Assembly (NCBI GenBank): GCA_024276675.1
Contig: JAJRWT010000068.1
Coordinates: 1 to 64,000 of the forward strand
From: Myxococcota bacterium
GTDB lineage: Bacteria > Myxococcota_A > UBA796 > JAFGLY01
Direction: 5' to 3'
DNA length: 64,000 nt
Of the stretch, positions 8,367 through 16,616 are shown in pieces (position 1 is the first letter of the stretch; the number at the start of each line of letters is the position of its first letter). The notes below the pieces were generated by a model. It made no database searches. It saw nothing but the letters and a program-made list of their open reading frames with translations, and was not told the origin of the DNA. Position numbers and translations under genes: made by a program.

Positions 8367-8398
8367 CGCCCACGGTGGGAACCGCCACAGAGTCGCGC

Positions 8399-10285
8399 TC
8401 AGCAGCCGGAGCCGGGGAAGACCGAGGAGTCAAGGTCGTCACAGTCCAGGTCGGGGTAGCTCTCGGCGTCGTATTCGCCGGGTTGGTACCAGGAGTTCCA
8501 GCCATCTCCGTCCAGGTCCCATGCCCCGGCGGCCTCGCCTCCCCAGGCGCCGATGTCGGAGCGGCTCCCATCGGGATCCCACAGGTCTTCGGGCCCGGAG
8601 TCCCGTAGCAGTGAATCGACGCCCAGGTGCAGATCCCAGTAGAGGGCTTCGTCGCTTCCGCGATCCAGGTAGCCGGGGTCCACCGCGATGTTGCCGTCGC
8701 CACCGACCGGATCGTCGATACCCACGGGTTGTTGGGGATCGTTCATGTAGAAATTGGAATACGAAATCAACAGCTCGCTGATGTTCTGGGGATAGAGGAC
8801 TTCCATGGAACCCGCGGAGATTGCCTCCGAAGCCTCGTTGAAGCTGAAATCCACCGAGCGGAGTTCAGAATGGGAACCGCTGTGGTAGAGCATCAGGGCA
8901 CCGCCCTTGGCCGCGGCGTTTTCCACGAAAGAGACCTGCAACAGGTCCAGCCCCCCGCTGTTGGCCATCATCCCACCACCCCACAGATCCGCGGAGTTGC
9001 GAGCCAGGATGACGTTCTGCAGGGCCATGGCCGACTCGTCGCAGCAGACGAAGATTCCACCGCCATAGTCCTCGCTGGCGTTGTCCACGATGAGAGCGTG
9101 GGTCAGCTCCACCAGCTCCGCCGCGCTCCTGATCCCGCCCCCCATGGACAGGGAACGGTTGCCGTCCAGCACCAGGTTGTCCAGTTGGAAAATGGAGCCG
9201 CCCAGGAAGAGAGCGCCCCCCTCGGTTGCGGCCTGGTTGTCCACAAACCACGATTGTTCCACGGTTCCGGAAGAGAACTGCGTGAAGATGGCTCCCCCGC
9301 GGCTCCCGGCCTGGTTGCCGCGAACATCCACGCCCAGCAGGTCCACCGTGCAGGTATCGAAAAAGATTCCGCCACCGTCAGCACCAGCCGAGTTCGCCTC
9401 CATGACCAGGTCTTCCATGTGAGGATGGGCGTTTTGCGCCCAGATGGCGCCGCCATCTTCGCTGGCTTCGTTGTCTTCCAGGACCAGGTCCACCAGGTCG
9501 GGTGACGCAGCCGCCAGGCTGAGCCCCGCGCCGTTTTCGGCCTGCCCGTTGCGGATGGTGAAGCCCTGGAGCCTCGCGGAACTGGTTTCGCCACTGTGGA
9601 AGCTCACCACGGGGCCTTCGCCCGTTCCGTCGATGATGGTGGCCTGGGGCCCGAACACACCTGTCACTTCCACCAGCTTGCCCGAAAAGTCCAGGGTTTC
9701 CTGCCAGGTGCCCCGGTCGACGCAGATCTGCTGCCAGTCGCTTGCAGAGTCGATGGCGCCCTGTATGGTGTCGACCTGGGCAGGCACGATCCAGTCGCAA
9801 TCCACGCAGGGATCCTGCCCGTCGCAATCCTGGTCCACTCCGTCGCAGAGTTCCTCCGCCCCGGGATGGATGGCGGGGTCGGCGTCGTCGCAGTCATGGG
9901 AGCCGGCCACGTAGCCGCTGGGGGCCTGGCAGGCGCTGACGGAGTCCTGGGACCATCCGAAGCCGTCTCCGTCGGCGTCGACGTACCATTGGACGGGATC
10001 CGAGGCGTCTTCGTCAACCAGGCCGTCGCAGTCCTGGTCCACCTGGTCACACAACTCCTGGGCTCCGGGATGGATGGATGCGTCGCCGTCGTCGCAGTCG
10101 CCCCCCTGCCCCACCCAGCCCAACAGCTCTTCGGTGGTCTCCAGCACCAGGTCGTCGCTGCCGTAGCCGTCGCCGTCCGCGTCGCGATAGAGCCGCACCG
10201 CGGCGGAGGGCACGACGAAGGTGTCACAGGCCAACAGGAACATCAGCAGCGACGCCAACCCGCGATTCAAGGCGGGGGGAGTCAT
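8399..10285 (-). CDS. Lipoprotein with MopE-like metal-binding repeats and beta-helix
   Basis: About 628 aa. The signal peptide ends in a lipobox (MFLLACDT), so the mature protein should be lipid-anchored. Two MopE-like repeats follow: DADGDGYG, CDDGDASIHPGAQELCD, QDCDGLVDE, then DADGDGFG, CDDADPAIHPGAEELCD, QDCDG. From about residue 120 a right-handed parallel beta-helix resembles POMP/pectate-lyase-like repeats (patterns GGGIFF, GGAIFT, GGALFLGG). The frame runs far upstream, but the extra part overlaps the FecR gene; ATG 10285 overlaps that gene's TGA as ATGA and is chosen, with 10291 as an alternative. It is probably a surface or periplasmic protein whose expression is tied to the sigma/anti-sigma pair. 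Confidence 0.85.
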   Translation of the reverse strand: MTPPALNRGLASLLMFLLACDTFVVPSAAVRLYRDADGDGYGSDDLVLETTEELLGWVGQGGDCDDGDASIHPGAQELCDQVDQDCDGLVDEDASDPVQWYVDADGDGFGWSQDSVSACQAPSGYVAGSHDCDDADPAIHPGAEELCDGVDQDCDGQDPCVDCDWIVPAQVDTIQGAIDSASDWQQICVDRGTWQETLDFSGKLVEVTGVFGPQATIIDGTGEGPVVSFHSGETSSARLQGFTIRNGQAENGAGLSLAAASPDLVDLVLEDNEASEDGGAIWAQNAHPHMEDLVMEANSAGADGGGIFFDTCTVDLLGVDVRGNQAGSRGGAIFTQFSSGTVEQSWFVDNQAATEGGALFLGGSIFQLDNLVLDGNRSLSMGGGIRSAAELVELTHALIVDNASEDYGGGIFVCCDESAMALQNVILARNSADLWGGGMMANSGGLDLLQVSFVENAAAKGGALMLYHSGSHSELRSVDFSFNEASEAISAGSMEVLYPQNISELLISYSNFYMNDPQQPVGIDDPVGGDGNIAVDPGYLDRGSDEALYWDLHLGVDSLLRDSGPEDLWDPDGSRSDIGAWGGEAAGAWDLDGDGWNSWYQPGEYDAESYPDLDCDDLDSSVFPGSGC

Positions 10286-11649
10286 GGGCATCGCTCGCCC
10301 AGGCGCCTGGACAGAGCCCGAACCTGGGCAGCCAGTTGGGGTTCCAGGCCCCGGGCACGCAGTTGTTGCAACAGGGAGCAGGCCCTCTGGGGGTCTGTCC
10401 CCTCCAGGCAGCGGGCCAGGGCGAAGAGGTCCAGCCCATGTTCCAGCGGTGCAAGGTCTTCCAGGTAGGGAAGCGCAGCCTCGCAACCAGCGGCGTCGTA
10501 GGCCATGCGGGCAGCGGTACGGCGCAGGTCCACGACCCGAAGCCGGTCCCTTCCCAGGCAGGCCGGAACAGCATCCAGACAGGTTTCCACGGCAAGGAGG
10601 GCGGCGTCGGTGTCGCCCCCGGCCTCCAGGGCCTGGAGACGCAGCCAGAACAACTCCCCACGATAGTCGCTGGAAGTTCCGGCCAGCGCCAGGCCGGCCT
10701 CGGCAGCCGCCTGGACCTTGGAGGCCGGGGCTCCGCCCTGCTGGAGCGCCAGAGCACGGGACAGGAAGCCGAAGTCCGTGCCGGGCAGGCAGAGCAGCTC
10801 CTGCCCAACGGCCAGACCGTGGGCAGAGGCCACGCCAGGATGGGCCTCGTCGCCATGCCTGCACTCGACCCGTACGTGGCCGCTGTCGACGATGACGTTG
10901 GTTCCCAGGGCGTCGCGGGTCAAGCGGTAGCTGGTCCCCACGACCTCCACCCTCGCATCTGCCGTGCTCACCACCAGGTCCAGCCCCTTGCCCGGAGGAA
11001 CGGATACCTGCAAGAATCCCGACTCCCAGTCCACGCGCAGAGCCCGCGAAGGCGCCTGGAGACGCCCCGTGCCCTGGTATCGCAGCTTCACGCCGGACTC
11101 CAGGACGAGAGTGACGGGTTGGGATGGCGACAGCAGGGACCTTGAAGCGAAACCTGGTTCCAGGGCGACGGGTCCGGGCAGGGCCGGCGTATCCGTGGCT
11201 TGCGTTCTGGTACCGTGGTACCCGGTGAACCAGAAGAGCACCGCGGCAAGGGTTACGGCCGCCAGAGAGGCAACGGGAAGCAGGCGTCGCAGCGAAGCGC
11301 GTGGCTTGCCGGCCATCTTCATGGCTCGGCGCACCGCCGGGGACTCCACGAGGCGCTCCACTTCTTCGGGGCTGGGCTCGGTTTCGTCCGCGAAGGCAGC
11401 GCGCAGCGAATCCAGGGTCATCCCGCGGCAGGCGGGGTCGGATTGCAGTATTCGGAGCAGCGAACGGTCGGCTTCCTTCAGAAGTCCGGGGACGGCGCGC
11501 ATGGAGATACCCAGAAGACCCGCCACGTTGGCTCTATCCAGACACTCTATCCTGCAAGCGACCCACACTTCCCGCTGGGCGCGGGGAAGGCGCATCACGA
11601 CGGAGACGGCCGGGCCTTGCCTTGCTCCTGGCGAGGGATGGGAAGTCAT
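10282..11649 (-). CDS. FecR-like anti-sigma factor with N-terminal sigma4-like HTH
   Basis: 455 aa. Residues 21-67 (LPRAQREVW...NVAGLLGISMRAV...EADRSLL) look like sigma region 4, which is unusual for an anti-sigma factor. One membrane segment lies at about 122-144. The periplasmic part has a FecR-type beta domain (about 185-290: FLQVSVPPGKGLDLVVSTADARVEVVGTSY) and a helical C-terminal region that may be TPR-like. The start ATG overlaps the TGA of the sigma gene (ATGA at 11646-11649) and its own stop overlaps the next lipoprotein start in the same way, so sigma, anti-sigma and lipoprotein are translationally coupled. It presumably binds the neighbouring sigma factor and releases it on an envelope signal. 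Confidence 0.85.
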   Translation of the reverse strand: MTSHPSPGARQGPAVSVVMRLPRAQREVWVACRIECLDRANVAGLLGISMRAVPGLLKEADRSLLRILQSDPACRGMTLDSLRAAFADETEPSPEEVERLVESPAVRRAMKMAGKPRASLRRLLPVASLAAVTLAAVLFWFTGYHGTRTQATDTPALPGPVALEPGFASRSLLSPSQPVTLVLESGVKLRYQGTGRLQAPSRALRVDWESGFLQVSVPPGKGLDLVVSTADARVEVVGTSYRLTRDALGTNVIVDSGHVRVECRHGDEAHPGVASAHGLAVGQELLCLPGTDFGFLSRALALQQGGAPASKVQAAAEAGLALAGTSSDYRGELFWLRLQALEAGGDTDAALLAVETCLDAVPACLGRDRLRVVDLRRTAARMAYDAAGCEAALPYLEDLAPLEHGLDLFALARCLEGTDPQRACSLLQQLRARGLEPQLAAQVRALSRRLGERCP

Positions 11650-12221
11650 GTGGGGCCCTCCTCGCTACGCGACGGGGACTCTCCCACGGCCAGCAACAGT
11701 TGGAGCCGAGCCCGTGCCCGCTGTTTCCGGCGACGGGTCGTGGCTTCGTTCCAGCCTTGCTCTCGCGCCACCTCCCGACAGGAATGCTCATCCAGGTAGA
11801 CGGCTTGGGCCACGATGGCTTCTTTTTCGGGGAGCCTGGTCAGACTCTGGTGGATTCGTTCCACGCGCTGGCGCAGTATCAGCGCTTCCTCGGGATTGCC
11901 GCCCCCCGGCAGTACTTCCGGGTTTGCCCGTGTATCCCGCCGTTTGAACCAGCTCAGCCAACCGGGACGAATTGCCTTGCGCCGGGCGATGCAGGTACAC
12001 CAAGAACCGAAGCTGGCGGGATCCCGAAGCCCGGGCAGGCCCTTGATTATGTCCAGCATGGCGTCCTGGGCGGCATCATCGGGATCCACGCCGGGACCTG
12101 CAAAACGCCGACATGTGCGAAGCACGATGGGAGCACACTTCTTGATCAATTGCTCGATGGCATGGAGATCCCCCTCCATTGCACATAGGATGAGTGCTCT
12201 CTGGAACTCCGGGTATTCCAT
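11646..12221 (-). CDS. ECF-type RNA polymerase sigma factor
   Basis: 191 aa from ATG 12221. Region 2 is seen as DDAAQDAMLDIIKGL followed by FGSWCTCIARRKAI; region 4 as LPEKEAIVAQAVYLDEHSCREVA with the helix-turn-helix ending NEATTRRRKQRAR. The frame is open to an ATG at 12278, but that would overlap the upstream gene by 52 bp, whereas 12221 lies 5 bp after its stop and has GGGGGAA about 11 nt upstream. The stop overlaps the FecR-like gene by ATGA, the usual layout for a sigma factor and its cognate anti-sigma. Target promoters cannot be read from this window. Confidence 0.9.
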   Translation of the reverse strand: MEYPEFQRALILCAMEGDLHAIEQLIKKCAPIVLRTCRRFAGPGVDPDDAAQDAMLDIIKGLPGLRDPASFGSWCTCIARRKAIRPGWLSWFKRRDTRANPEVLPGGGNPEEALILRQRVERIHQSLTRLPEKEAIVAQAVYLDEHSCREVAREQGWNEATTRRRKQRARARLQLLLAVGESPSRSEEGPT

Positions 12222-12226
12222 GTTTT

Positions 12227-14020
12227 TCAGCTTCCCCCAGGGCCGGGAATCGAGCTTTTCCACGTTCCTGGTGACCATTCCAGCAGAAGATCCAGGTGAA
12301 ATGCAAGGGGCACGAGGCGTTGGGCGTCAGCTTCCAACAAGTTTCCCTGGGAATCTGCCTCCAGGACCAGGAACTCCTGGGGCCGCAGGTCCAGGTCGAC
12401 GCCCATGCGAAGCGCCGGGTGGAGGTAGCGGATCCGCCGTGGCAACAGGTAGATGGTTCCTTCCAGTCCAGCCAGGGGGACAAACCCGGAGACCCGCTGG
12501 TCAGGCTCCAGGTTGGCGGGAAGATAACCGCGACGGGACAGACCCAGGATCAGGCCGGGTCTGCACCAGATGGGTGCGCGGATACCCAGGCCAAGACTCC
12601 AGTACCATTCCGGTTCTCCGGCGAAGGTCTCGACGACGGGTGAGACCTGGGGCGCCAGCAGCCATGCCCCGACCCGCCAGTCCCGGGGCAGGGCGATGGC
12701 CAGATCCAGGCGCCCATCCAGTGTCGGGCCCCCGGTGCCCTGCAGCCTGGTCTGGAGGGCAAGAGCCAGGCGAAGCGACGAAGGTAGTTGCCATGTTCCC
12801 TGCATCTCCGGCTCTTGTCCGGCACCCTCTCCGGCCCGGTCGCTCCTGGACGGAGCCTGGAGTTGGGTCGGCTCCGTGGCACCGGGACTCGCTGCAGACC
12901 TGGCCGATTCCGGGGCTTCGGCAGATTCCGCCGCGGGGAACGATTCCGCGGCACGAGAAGATTCCACGGTCGAAGCGGGCATCACGGTGGTGGGCGACTC
13001 GCCTGTCTGGGCCGACCCTGCAGCCGACACCGGCCCGGTGCTGTTGGAATGCCGGGCCGCGGCGGGAACGCCGGCGGGCTCCCCCGGTGCAGGGGTCTCC
13101 AGTGATCCAGCCAGGGCCTGCGGGCTTGTGTTTCCCCGGGCCGCCGCTGGGGGTGGCACGGCGGATCGCTGGTCCTGTTCAACCAGCTCTTCCGTCGCCG
13201 TGACGAGCGCCGCGACCGGTTCACCAGGCAGCATGGAAGCCTGCGGGCCAGCCGGCTCGGGTTCGGGCTCCTCTGTGGAGGACCCTGGGGTTGGCGGGAG
13301 GACGCTGCTGGTGCCAGGCACCCTGGCAATGGCCAGAGACGCGGTCCCCCCGGTGGCTGGCTCCTGGGCCCCAGGCTCCGACGCCGACGGCAGTCCGGTG
13401 GTTGGGTGTTCCGGCGCCATGGTTGGGCCGGAGGCTGTCACCGCGGCCCGGGGCCCGGTCACGGAATCCAGTTGGTCTTCATCCAGGAAAAAGGGCGAGG
13501 CGGCAGGTGGATTCGAAGTTTCAGGTACGAGCGGCGCGGGCTCTGACCCGGGACTGCCAACCAGATCTGAGAGCTTGCGCCCTGGCCCGGTCATGGCTGG
13601 CAGGGAAAGCCCTGGTGCACGATCCAGGATGGCCAGGGCCTTGACCAGGGCGTTTACTGGATCTCGGAGCACCTCCGAACTCCGAATGGTGGATTGACTC
13701 AGCAGGCTGACACCCACACCGGCGCGCAGCTCCCAGACCTGGTCACCGGGAAACAGCTCAATCCAAGGGCAGTCCGAGGGTCTCTGGTCCACCAGGGCCA
13801 TCTTCCGGGACAGGCGAAGATCCAGGACAACCCGCTCCCACGGAAGAGGGGGCTCCGCTGCGGGTCGAAGCAGCGAAACCGTGGCACAAACCGGGTTGGA
13901 GGCCTCCGGGGCCTGGGCGCGAACCGGGCCGGAAGCGAGGCTGAGAAGACAGAGGCACAGAGCGCGGAAGACGAATGGGATTCCGAAAACATCATGCCGA
14001 CGATGTATCGAGGCGATCAT
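12227..14020 (-). CDS. Exported Pro/Ala/Ser-rich protein with C-terminal beta-rich domain
   Basis: About 597 aa. The chosen start gives a signal peptide (FVFRALCLCLLSLASGPVRAQA); the longer frame to 14251 adds only low-complexity sequence. A short N-terminal domain (to about 120) is followed by some 250 residues of Pro/Ala/Ser/Thr/Glu-rich linker with repeated SAA, AES and PSA phrases. The last 170 residues have alternating hydrophobic strands (LRLALALQTRL, DLAIALPRDWRVGAWLLAPQ, YWSLGLGIRAPIW) that fit an outer-membrane barrel or sandwich. No family is recognised. It is the first gene of the sigma/anti-sigma operon, 5 bp before the sigma gene, so it may be the sensor or a target of that pathway. 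Confidence 0.7.
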   Translation of the reverse strand: MIASIHRRHDVFGIPFVFRALCLCLLSLASGPVRAQAPEASNPVCATVSLLRPAAEPPLPWERVVLDLRLSRKMALVDQRPSDCPWIELFPGDQVWELRAGVGVSLLSQSTIRSSEVLRDPVNALVKALAILDRAPGLSLPAMTGPGRKLSDLVGSPGSEPAPLVPETSNPPAASPFFLDEDQLDSVTGPRAAVTASGPTMAPEHPTTGLPSASEPGAQEPATGGTASLAIARVPGTSSVLPPTPGSSTEEPEPEPAGPQASMLPGEPVAALVTATEELVEQDQRSAVPPPAAARGNTSPQALAGSLETPAPGEPAGVPAAARHSNSTGPVSAAGSAQTGESPTTVMPASTVESSRAAESFPAAESAEAPESARSAASPGATEPTQLQAPSRSDRAGEGAGQEPEMQGTWQLPSSLRLALALQTRLQGTGGPTLDGRLDLAIALPRDWRVGAWLLAPQVSPVVETFAGEPEWYWSLGLGIRAPIWCRPGLILGLSRRGYLPANLEPDQRVSGFVPLAGLEGTIYLLPRRIRYLHPALRMGVDLDLRPQEFLVLEADSQGNLLEADAQRLVPLAFHLDLLLEWSPGTWKSSIPGPGGS

Positions 14021-14132
14021 GGTCGTCCATAAGCCTGGGAAAGTCGGTATCGCACGAAACAAGCCGGGAATCCAGTGCCATGCCCCTTGCTGGAGAGCTG
14101 CGCCGGAGCAGGCGCGGGAGGTGCCGGGGTGC

Positions 14133-15752
14133 CTATTCCCCGGCCACGAGCCAGTCGTTGAACACCGCGTCCACGAAGGTCCAGGGATTGTCGGGGTTTT
14201 CCAGTGCTTCATCGCTTTCGTACTGGTAGTTGTTCCAGAAGAGCCAGTCATCGTCGCTGCCCGAGAGGGATTCGGGATGTGTGCCTGTCAGCAGCACGTG
14301 GCCCTTGCCGAACATGAACCGGACAGCGTCGGGTTTGCCCACGTAGTTGGCCCGGCCCACGGCGCCGGACTCGCCCTGGTAGATGGCCACCGCGTTCACG
14401 TCGTCGCTGCTCATGGGAGGGATCACCGCCCGTATCGGCTTGAAGCCCCCGCCGTAGTAGAACTGCTGCTGGGTGCCCAGCTTGCCCACGACGGGATCGT
14501 TCACCTCTACGGTTGCAAGCGTATACTGGGGCCAGGGTGCGATCTCGTCGATGGCCCCGATGTCGATACCGTAGTAGAGGTTCAAGGGGTAGTCGTAGGT
14601 GACTCCGTCGAAACGGATGCGATCCGAAGCATAGTAGGAACCAGCGCAGATACCCAGGTAGCCCCCACCGGATGCAACGAAGTCGCGCACCTGGTCTTCG
14701 TGCCCCCCCAGAGCGGCGATGTAGCCCGCCGCGTATCCGCCGGGAAAGACCACCACGTCGAAATCGCTGGTGCTCAACATGCCGTCGATGACGTCGTCGA
14801 AGCGCAGCGCCAGGGGTACGTGGCCAGCGTCCTCGATGGCTCGCCCCAGGGCAGGGAGAAGCCCGGGCCATGCCCCACCTGGACCGGTGTGGGTGGAGAT
14901 GACCGCGATGCTGGCGCCGTCGGGGTTGGACGACTCGATCACGGGCTCCTCGGCATCGCCGCCTCCGGCCCAATCCAGCATCTGCCCCAGGATGCTCCAC
15001 GCCCCCTGGGAGTCGCTGTGGATGCCCCCGGTTTGCCAGTTGTCCCAGATGGTCCAGTCCAGGTAGCTGTCGGCGCGCAGCGGCCAGTTCACCGAAGTCA
15101 GCACGACGCGGCCCGCTCCGTAGGTGTCGCGGACGGCCACGGCGTTCCCGAAGACGTTGTCCACGATGTCGGTGGAGGTCCCCGATGCCTGGATGTAGCC
15201 ACCGCCCACCGACATGTAGGCATCCTGCTCACGTGGGCCGAAGGTCTCGTCCACCACTTCGAAGGTATACACGCCGGCCACCGCCCCGCCCCATGGCACG
15301 TAGATGCCGTCGTAGAGGTCCAGATCACCACCGTTGGCGGCGGCGAAGAGAGCGCCCGCCTCGATACCAAGGAATCCACCGCCTGCCGCCACGAAGTCCT
15401 GGATTCCTTCCAGGGTGCTGCTGCTCCCCAACCCCGAAGCGCCGTGGTACTCGCGCACCGCCTCGTCTTCGCCTGCCGGCAGTATCAGGACATCGAAGTT
15501 GTCGGTGTTCAGGCGGCCACGGTCGATATCGGCCGGGGCGATGCCGTGGACCCGGTGCCCGGCCCCGGCCACGGCCCTGAAAACGGCCATTATGTGTTCA
15601 GAATTGGCACCGTCGCAGGTGTAGATGGCCACGTCCAGGGGAGCGGTCCCTTCCAGGCCCGTGTCCGCCGCCCCGTGCAAGGGAGGGGAGCCCATGGCCA
15701 CAGAGGCCGACAGGAACACGAACACAGAGCTTGAAAAGGACTTCTGGAACAT
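14133..15752 (-). CDS. Secreted protein with two BPL_N (glutamine-amidotransferase-like) domains
   Basis: 539 aa after moving the start from 15992 to ATG 15752, which follows GGAGGGG and begins a signal peptide (MFQKSFSSSVFVFLSASVAMG). Two homologous class I amidotransferase-like domains follow. The second has the nucleophile elbow LGICAGSY with Cys at about 369; the first has LGIEAGAL, Glu at about 131 replacing Cys. Both contain FDVLILPAG/FDVVVFPGG and an aromatic-rich C-terminal half with WDNWQTGG or FWNNYQYE. BPL_N proteins are of unclear function; some sit at the N terminus of biotin-protein ligases. The pair looks like an internal duplication in which one active site was lost. It is upstream of the sigma operon, separated by 112 bp. 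Confidence 0.82.
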   Translation of the reverse strand: MFQKSFSSSVFVFLSASVAMGSPPLHGAADTGLEGTAPLDVAIYTCDGANSEHIMAVFRAVAGAGHRVHGIAPADIDRGRLNTDNFDVLILPAGEDEAVREYHGASGLGSSSTLEGIQDFVAAGGGFLGIEAGALFAAANGGDLDLYDGIYVPWGGAVAGVYTFEVVDETFGPREQDAYMSVGGGYIQASGTSTDIVDNVFGNAVAVRDTYGAGRVVLTSVNWPLRADSYLDWTIWDNWQTGGIHSDSQGAWSILGQMLDWAGGGDAEEPVIESSNPDGASIAVISTHTGPGGAWPGLLPALGRAIEDAGHVPLALRFDDVIDGMLSTSDFDVVVFPGGYAAGYIAALGGHEDQVRDFVASGGGYLGICAGSYYASDRIRFDGVTYDYPLNLYYGIDIGAIDEIAPWPQYTLATVEVNDPVVGKLGTQQQFYYGGGFKPIRAVIPPMSSDDVNAVAIYQGESGAVGRANYVGKPDAVRFMFGKGHVLLTGTHPESLSGSDDDWLFWNNYQYESDEALENPDNPWTFVDAVFNDWLVAGE

Positions 15753-15784
15753 TGGGCCCCTCCGGCGATTCTGCTGGCCATCGG

Positions 15785-15833
15785 CTGTTTCAAGGGGTGA
15801 ACGCACCCCTCGCTGTTTCATACACCGTGTATG
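15785..15833. promoter_or_regulatory. Putative operator/leader: repeated CTGTTTCA boxes, hairpin and palindrome
   Basis: Between the divergent genes at 15752 (minus) and 15980 (plus). CTGTTTCA occurs at 15785-15792 and 15813-15820. Between them AGGGGTG-AACG-CACCCCT (15793-15810) forms a perfect 7-bp stem with a 4-base loop. The second box runs into a perfect palindrome CATACAC-C-GTGTATG (15819-15833). It looks like a repressor or activator site, or a structured 5' leader of the BPL_N gene, whose start is 33 bp away. Confidence 0.5.
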
Positions 15834-15979
15834 GATGGCCAACCACAGCAAAATACCATTCCCGATGGATGGAAGCAGGCAGCATCCCGCGAGTTTCACG
15901 CGGGTCCGAAAAAACCTGTGACATCCTTCTGGCCTTCCTCTCCTTGCCCATGAAACACAAACCCGAAAGGAGAGACAGC

Positions 15980-16507
15980 ATGCAGATCTCAACGCTCCTC
16001 GGAACTTCCGGCCTGCTCCTCGGCCTGCTGGCGGCCTGCGAGTTCGACATACCCTCCTTCAGCCTCTCCATGGACGATGAAATGGTCTGTTCCTACCTGT
16101 GGGAGCAGAGCGATGCCTGCTGGGCGGAAGCCGACGACCTGGAAGACCAGTTCTTCTGCACCGAGCTGCAGGAAGAAGCCGTGGAATGCGAGGCGGAGCT
16201 GGCCTGTGCCGACCTGCGCGCGGAAGCAGACGACTGCCGGGAAGAGTCGGAGGCCGATCCAGTCGATGCCGAAGACAGCGGCGAGGACGATACCTGCGAC
16301 GAGCTGGAGCGGGACTACGACACCTGCCTGGAAGACGCATCCCAGGCAGCCATCGACGAGCACTACGCGGAAGAAAGCGACACAGGTGAAGAGGCGGGCG
16401 ACACGGGGGACTCCCCGGAAGAGGCGGGCGACACGGGGGACTCCCCGGAAGAGGCGGGCGACACGGGGGACTCCTCGGAAGAGGCGGGCGACACGGACGA
16501 CGAGTAG
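15980..16507 (+). CDS. Small acidic Cys-rich lipoprotein with DTGDS repeats
   Basis: 175 aa. ATG 15980 follows AAAGGAGAG. A signal peptide ends in LLAAC (lipobox), giving a mature lipoprotein. The body (about 35-140) has regularly spaced cysteines in acidic helices (patterns CSYLWEQSDAC, CTELQEEAVEC, CADLRAEADDC, CDELERDYDTC), suggesting a chain of helical hairpins held by disulfides. The C terminus is a tandem acidic repeat EEAGDTGDSP. No known family. The layout suggests an extended surface or periplasmic spacer, possibly metal-binding through its many carboxylates. Confidence 0.75.
   Translation: MQISTLLGTSGLLLGLLAACEFDIPSFSLSMDDEMVCSYLWEQSDACWAEADDLEDQFFCTELQEEAVECEAELACADLRAEADDCREESEADPVDAEDSGEDDTCDELERDYDTCLEDASQAAIDEHYAEESDTGEEAGDTGDSPEEAGDTGDSPEEAGDTGDSSEEAGDTDDE
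16388..16500 (+). repeat. 30-bp coding tandem repeat
   Basis: Units start at 16388, 16418 and 16448 with a partial one at 16478. They encode EEAGDTGDSP and are nearly identical in DNA sequence, so copy number could change by slippage without breaking the frame. Confidence 0.9.
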
Positions 16508-16535
16508 CAGGTTGCTCCGCGGCAGGCCCGAGCTT

Positions 16536-16563
16536 TGCCGGCGGCTCCCGGGAGCCGTCGGCA
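16536..16563. terminator. Strong hairpin between convergent genes
   Basis: TGCCGGCGGCTCCC pairs with GGGAGCCGTCGGCA across 28 bp with a single G-T mismatch. It lies between the convergent stops at 16507 and 16617. There is no T run, so if it terminates transcription it is probably as a Rho-aided or hairpin-only site acting in both directions. Confidence 0.5.
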
Positions 16564-16616
16564 GCAGCAAGCCTGCCTTCATGGAACAGGCAGACACAAC
16601 CATGCCATGATGGCGT

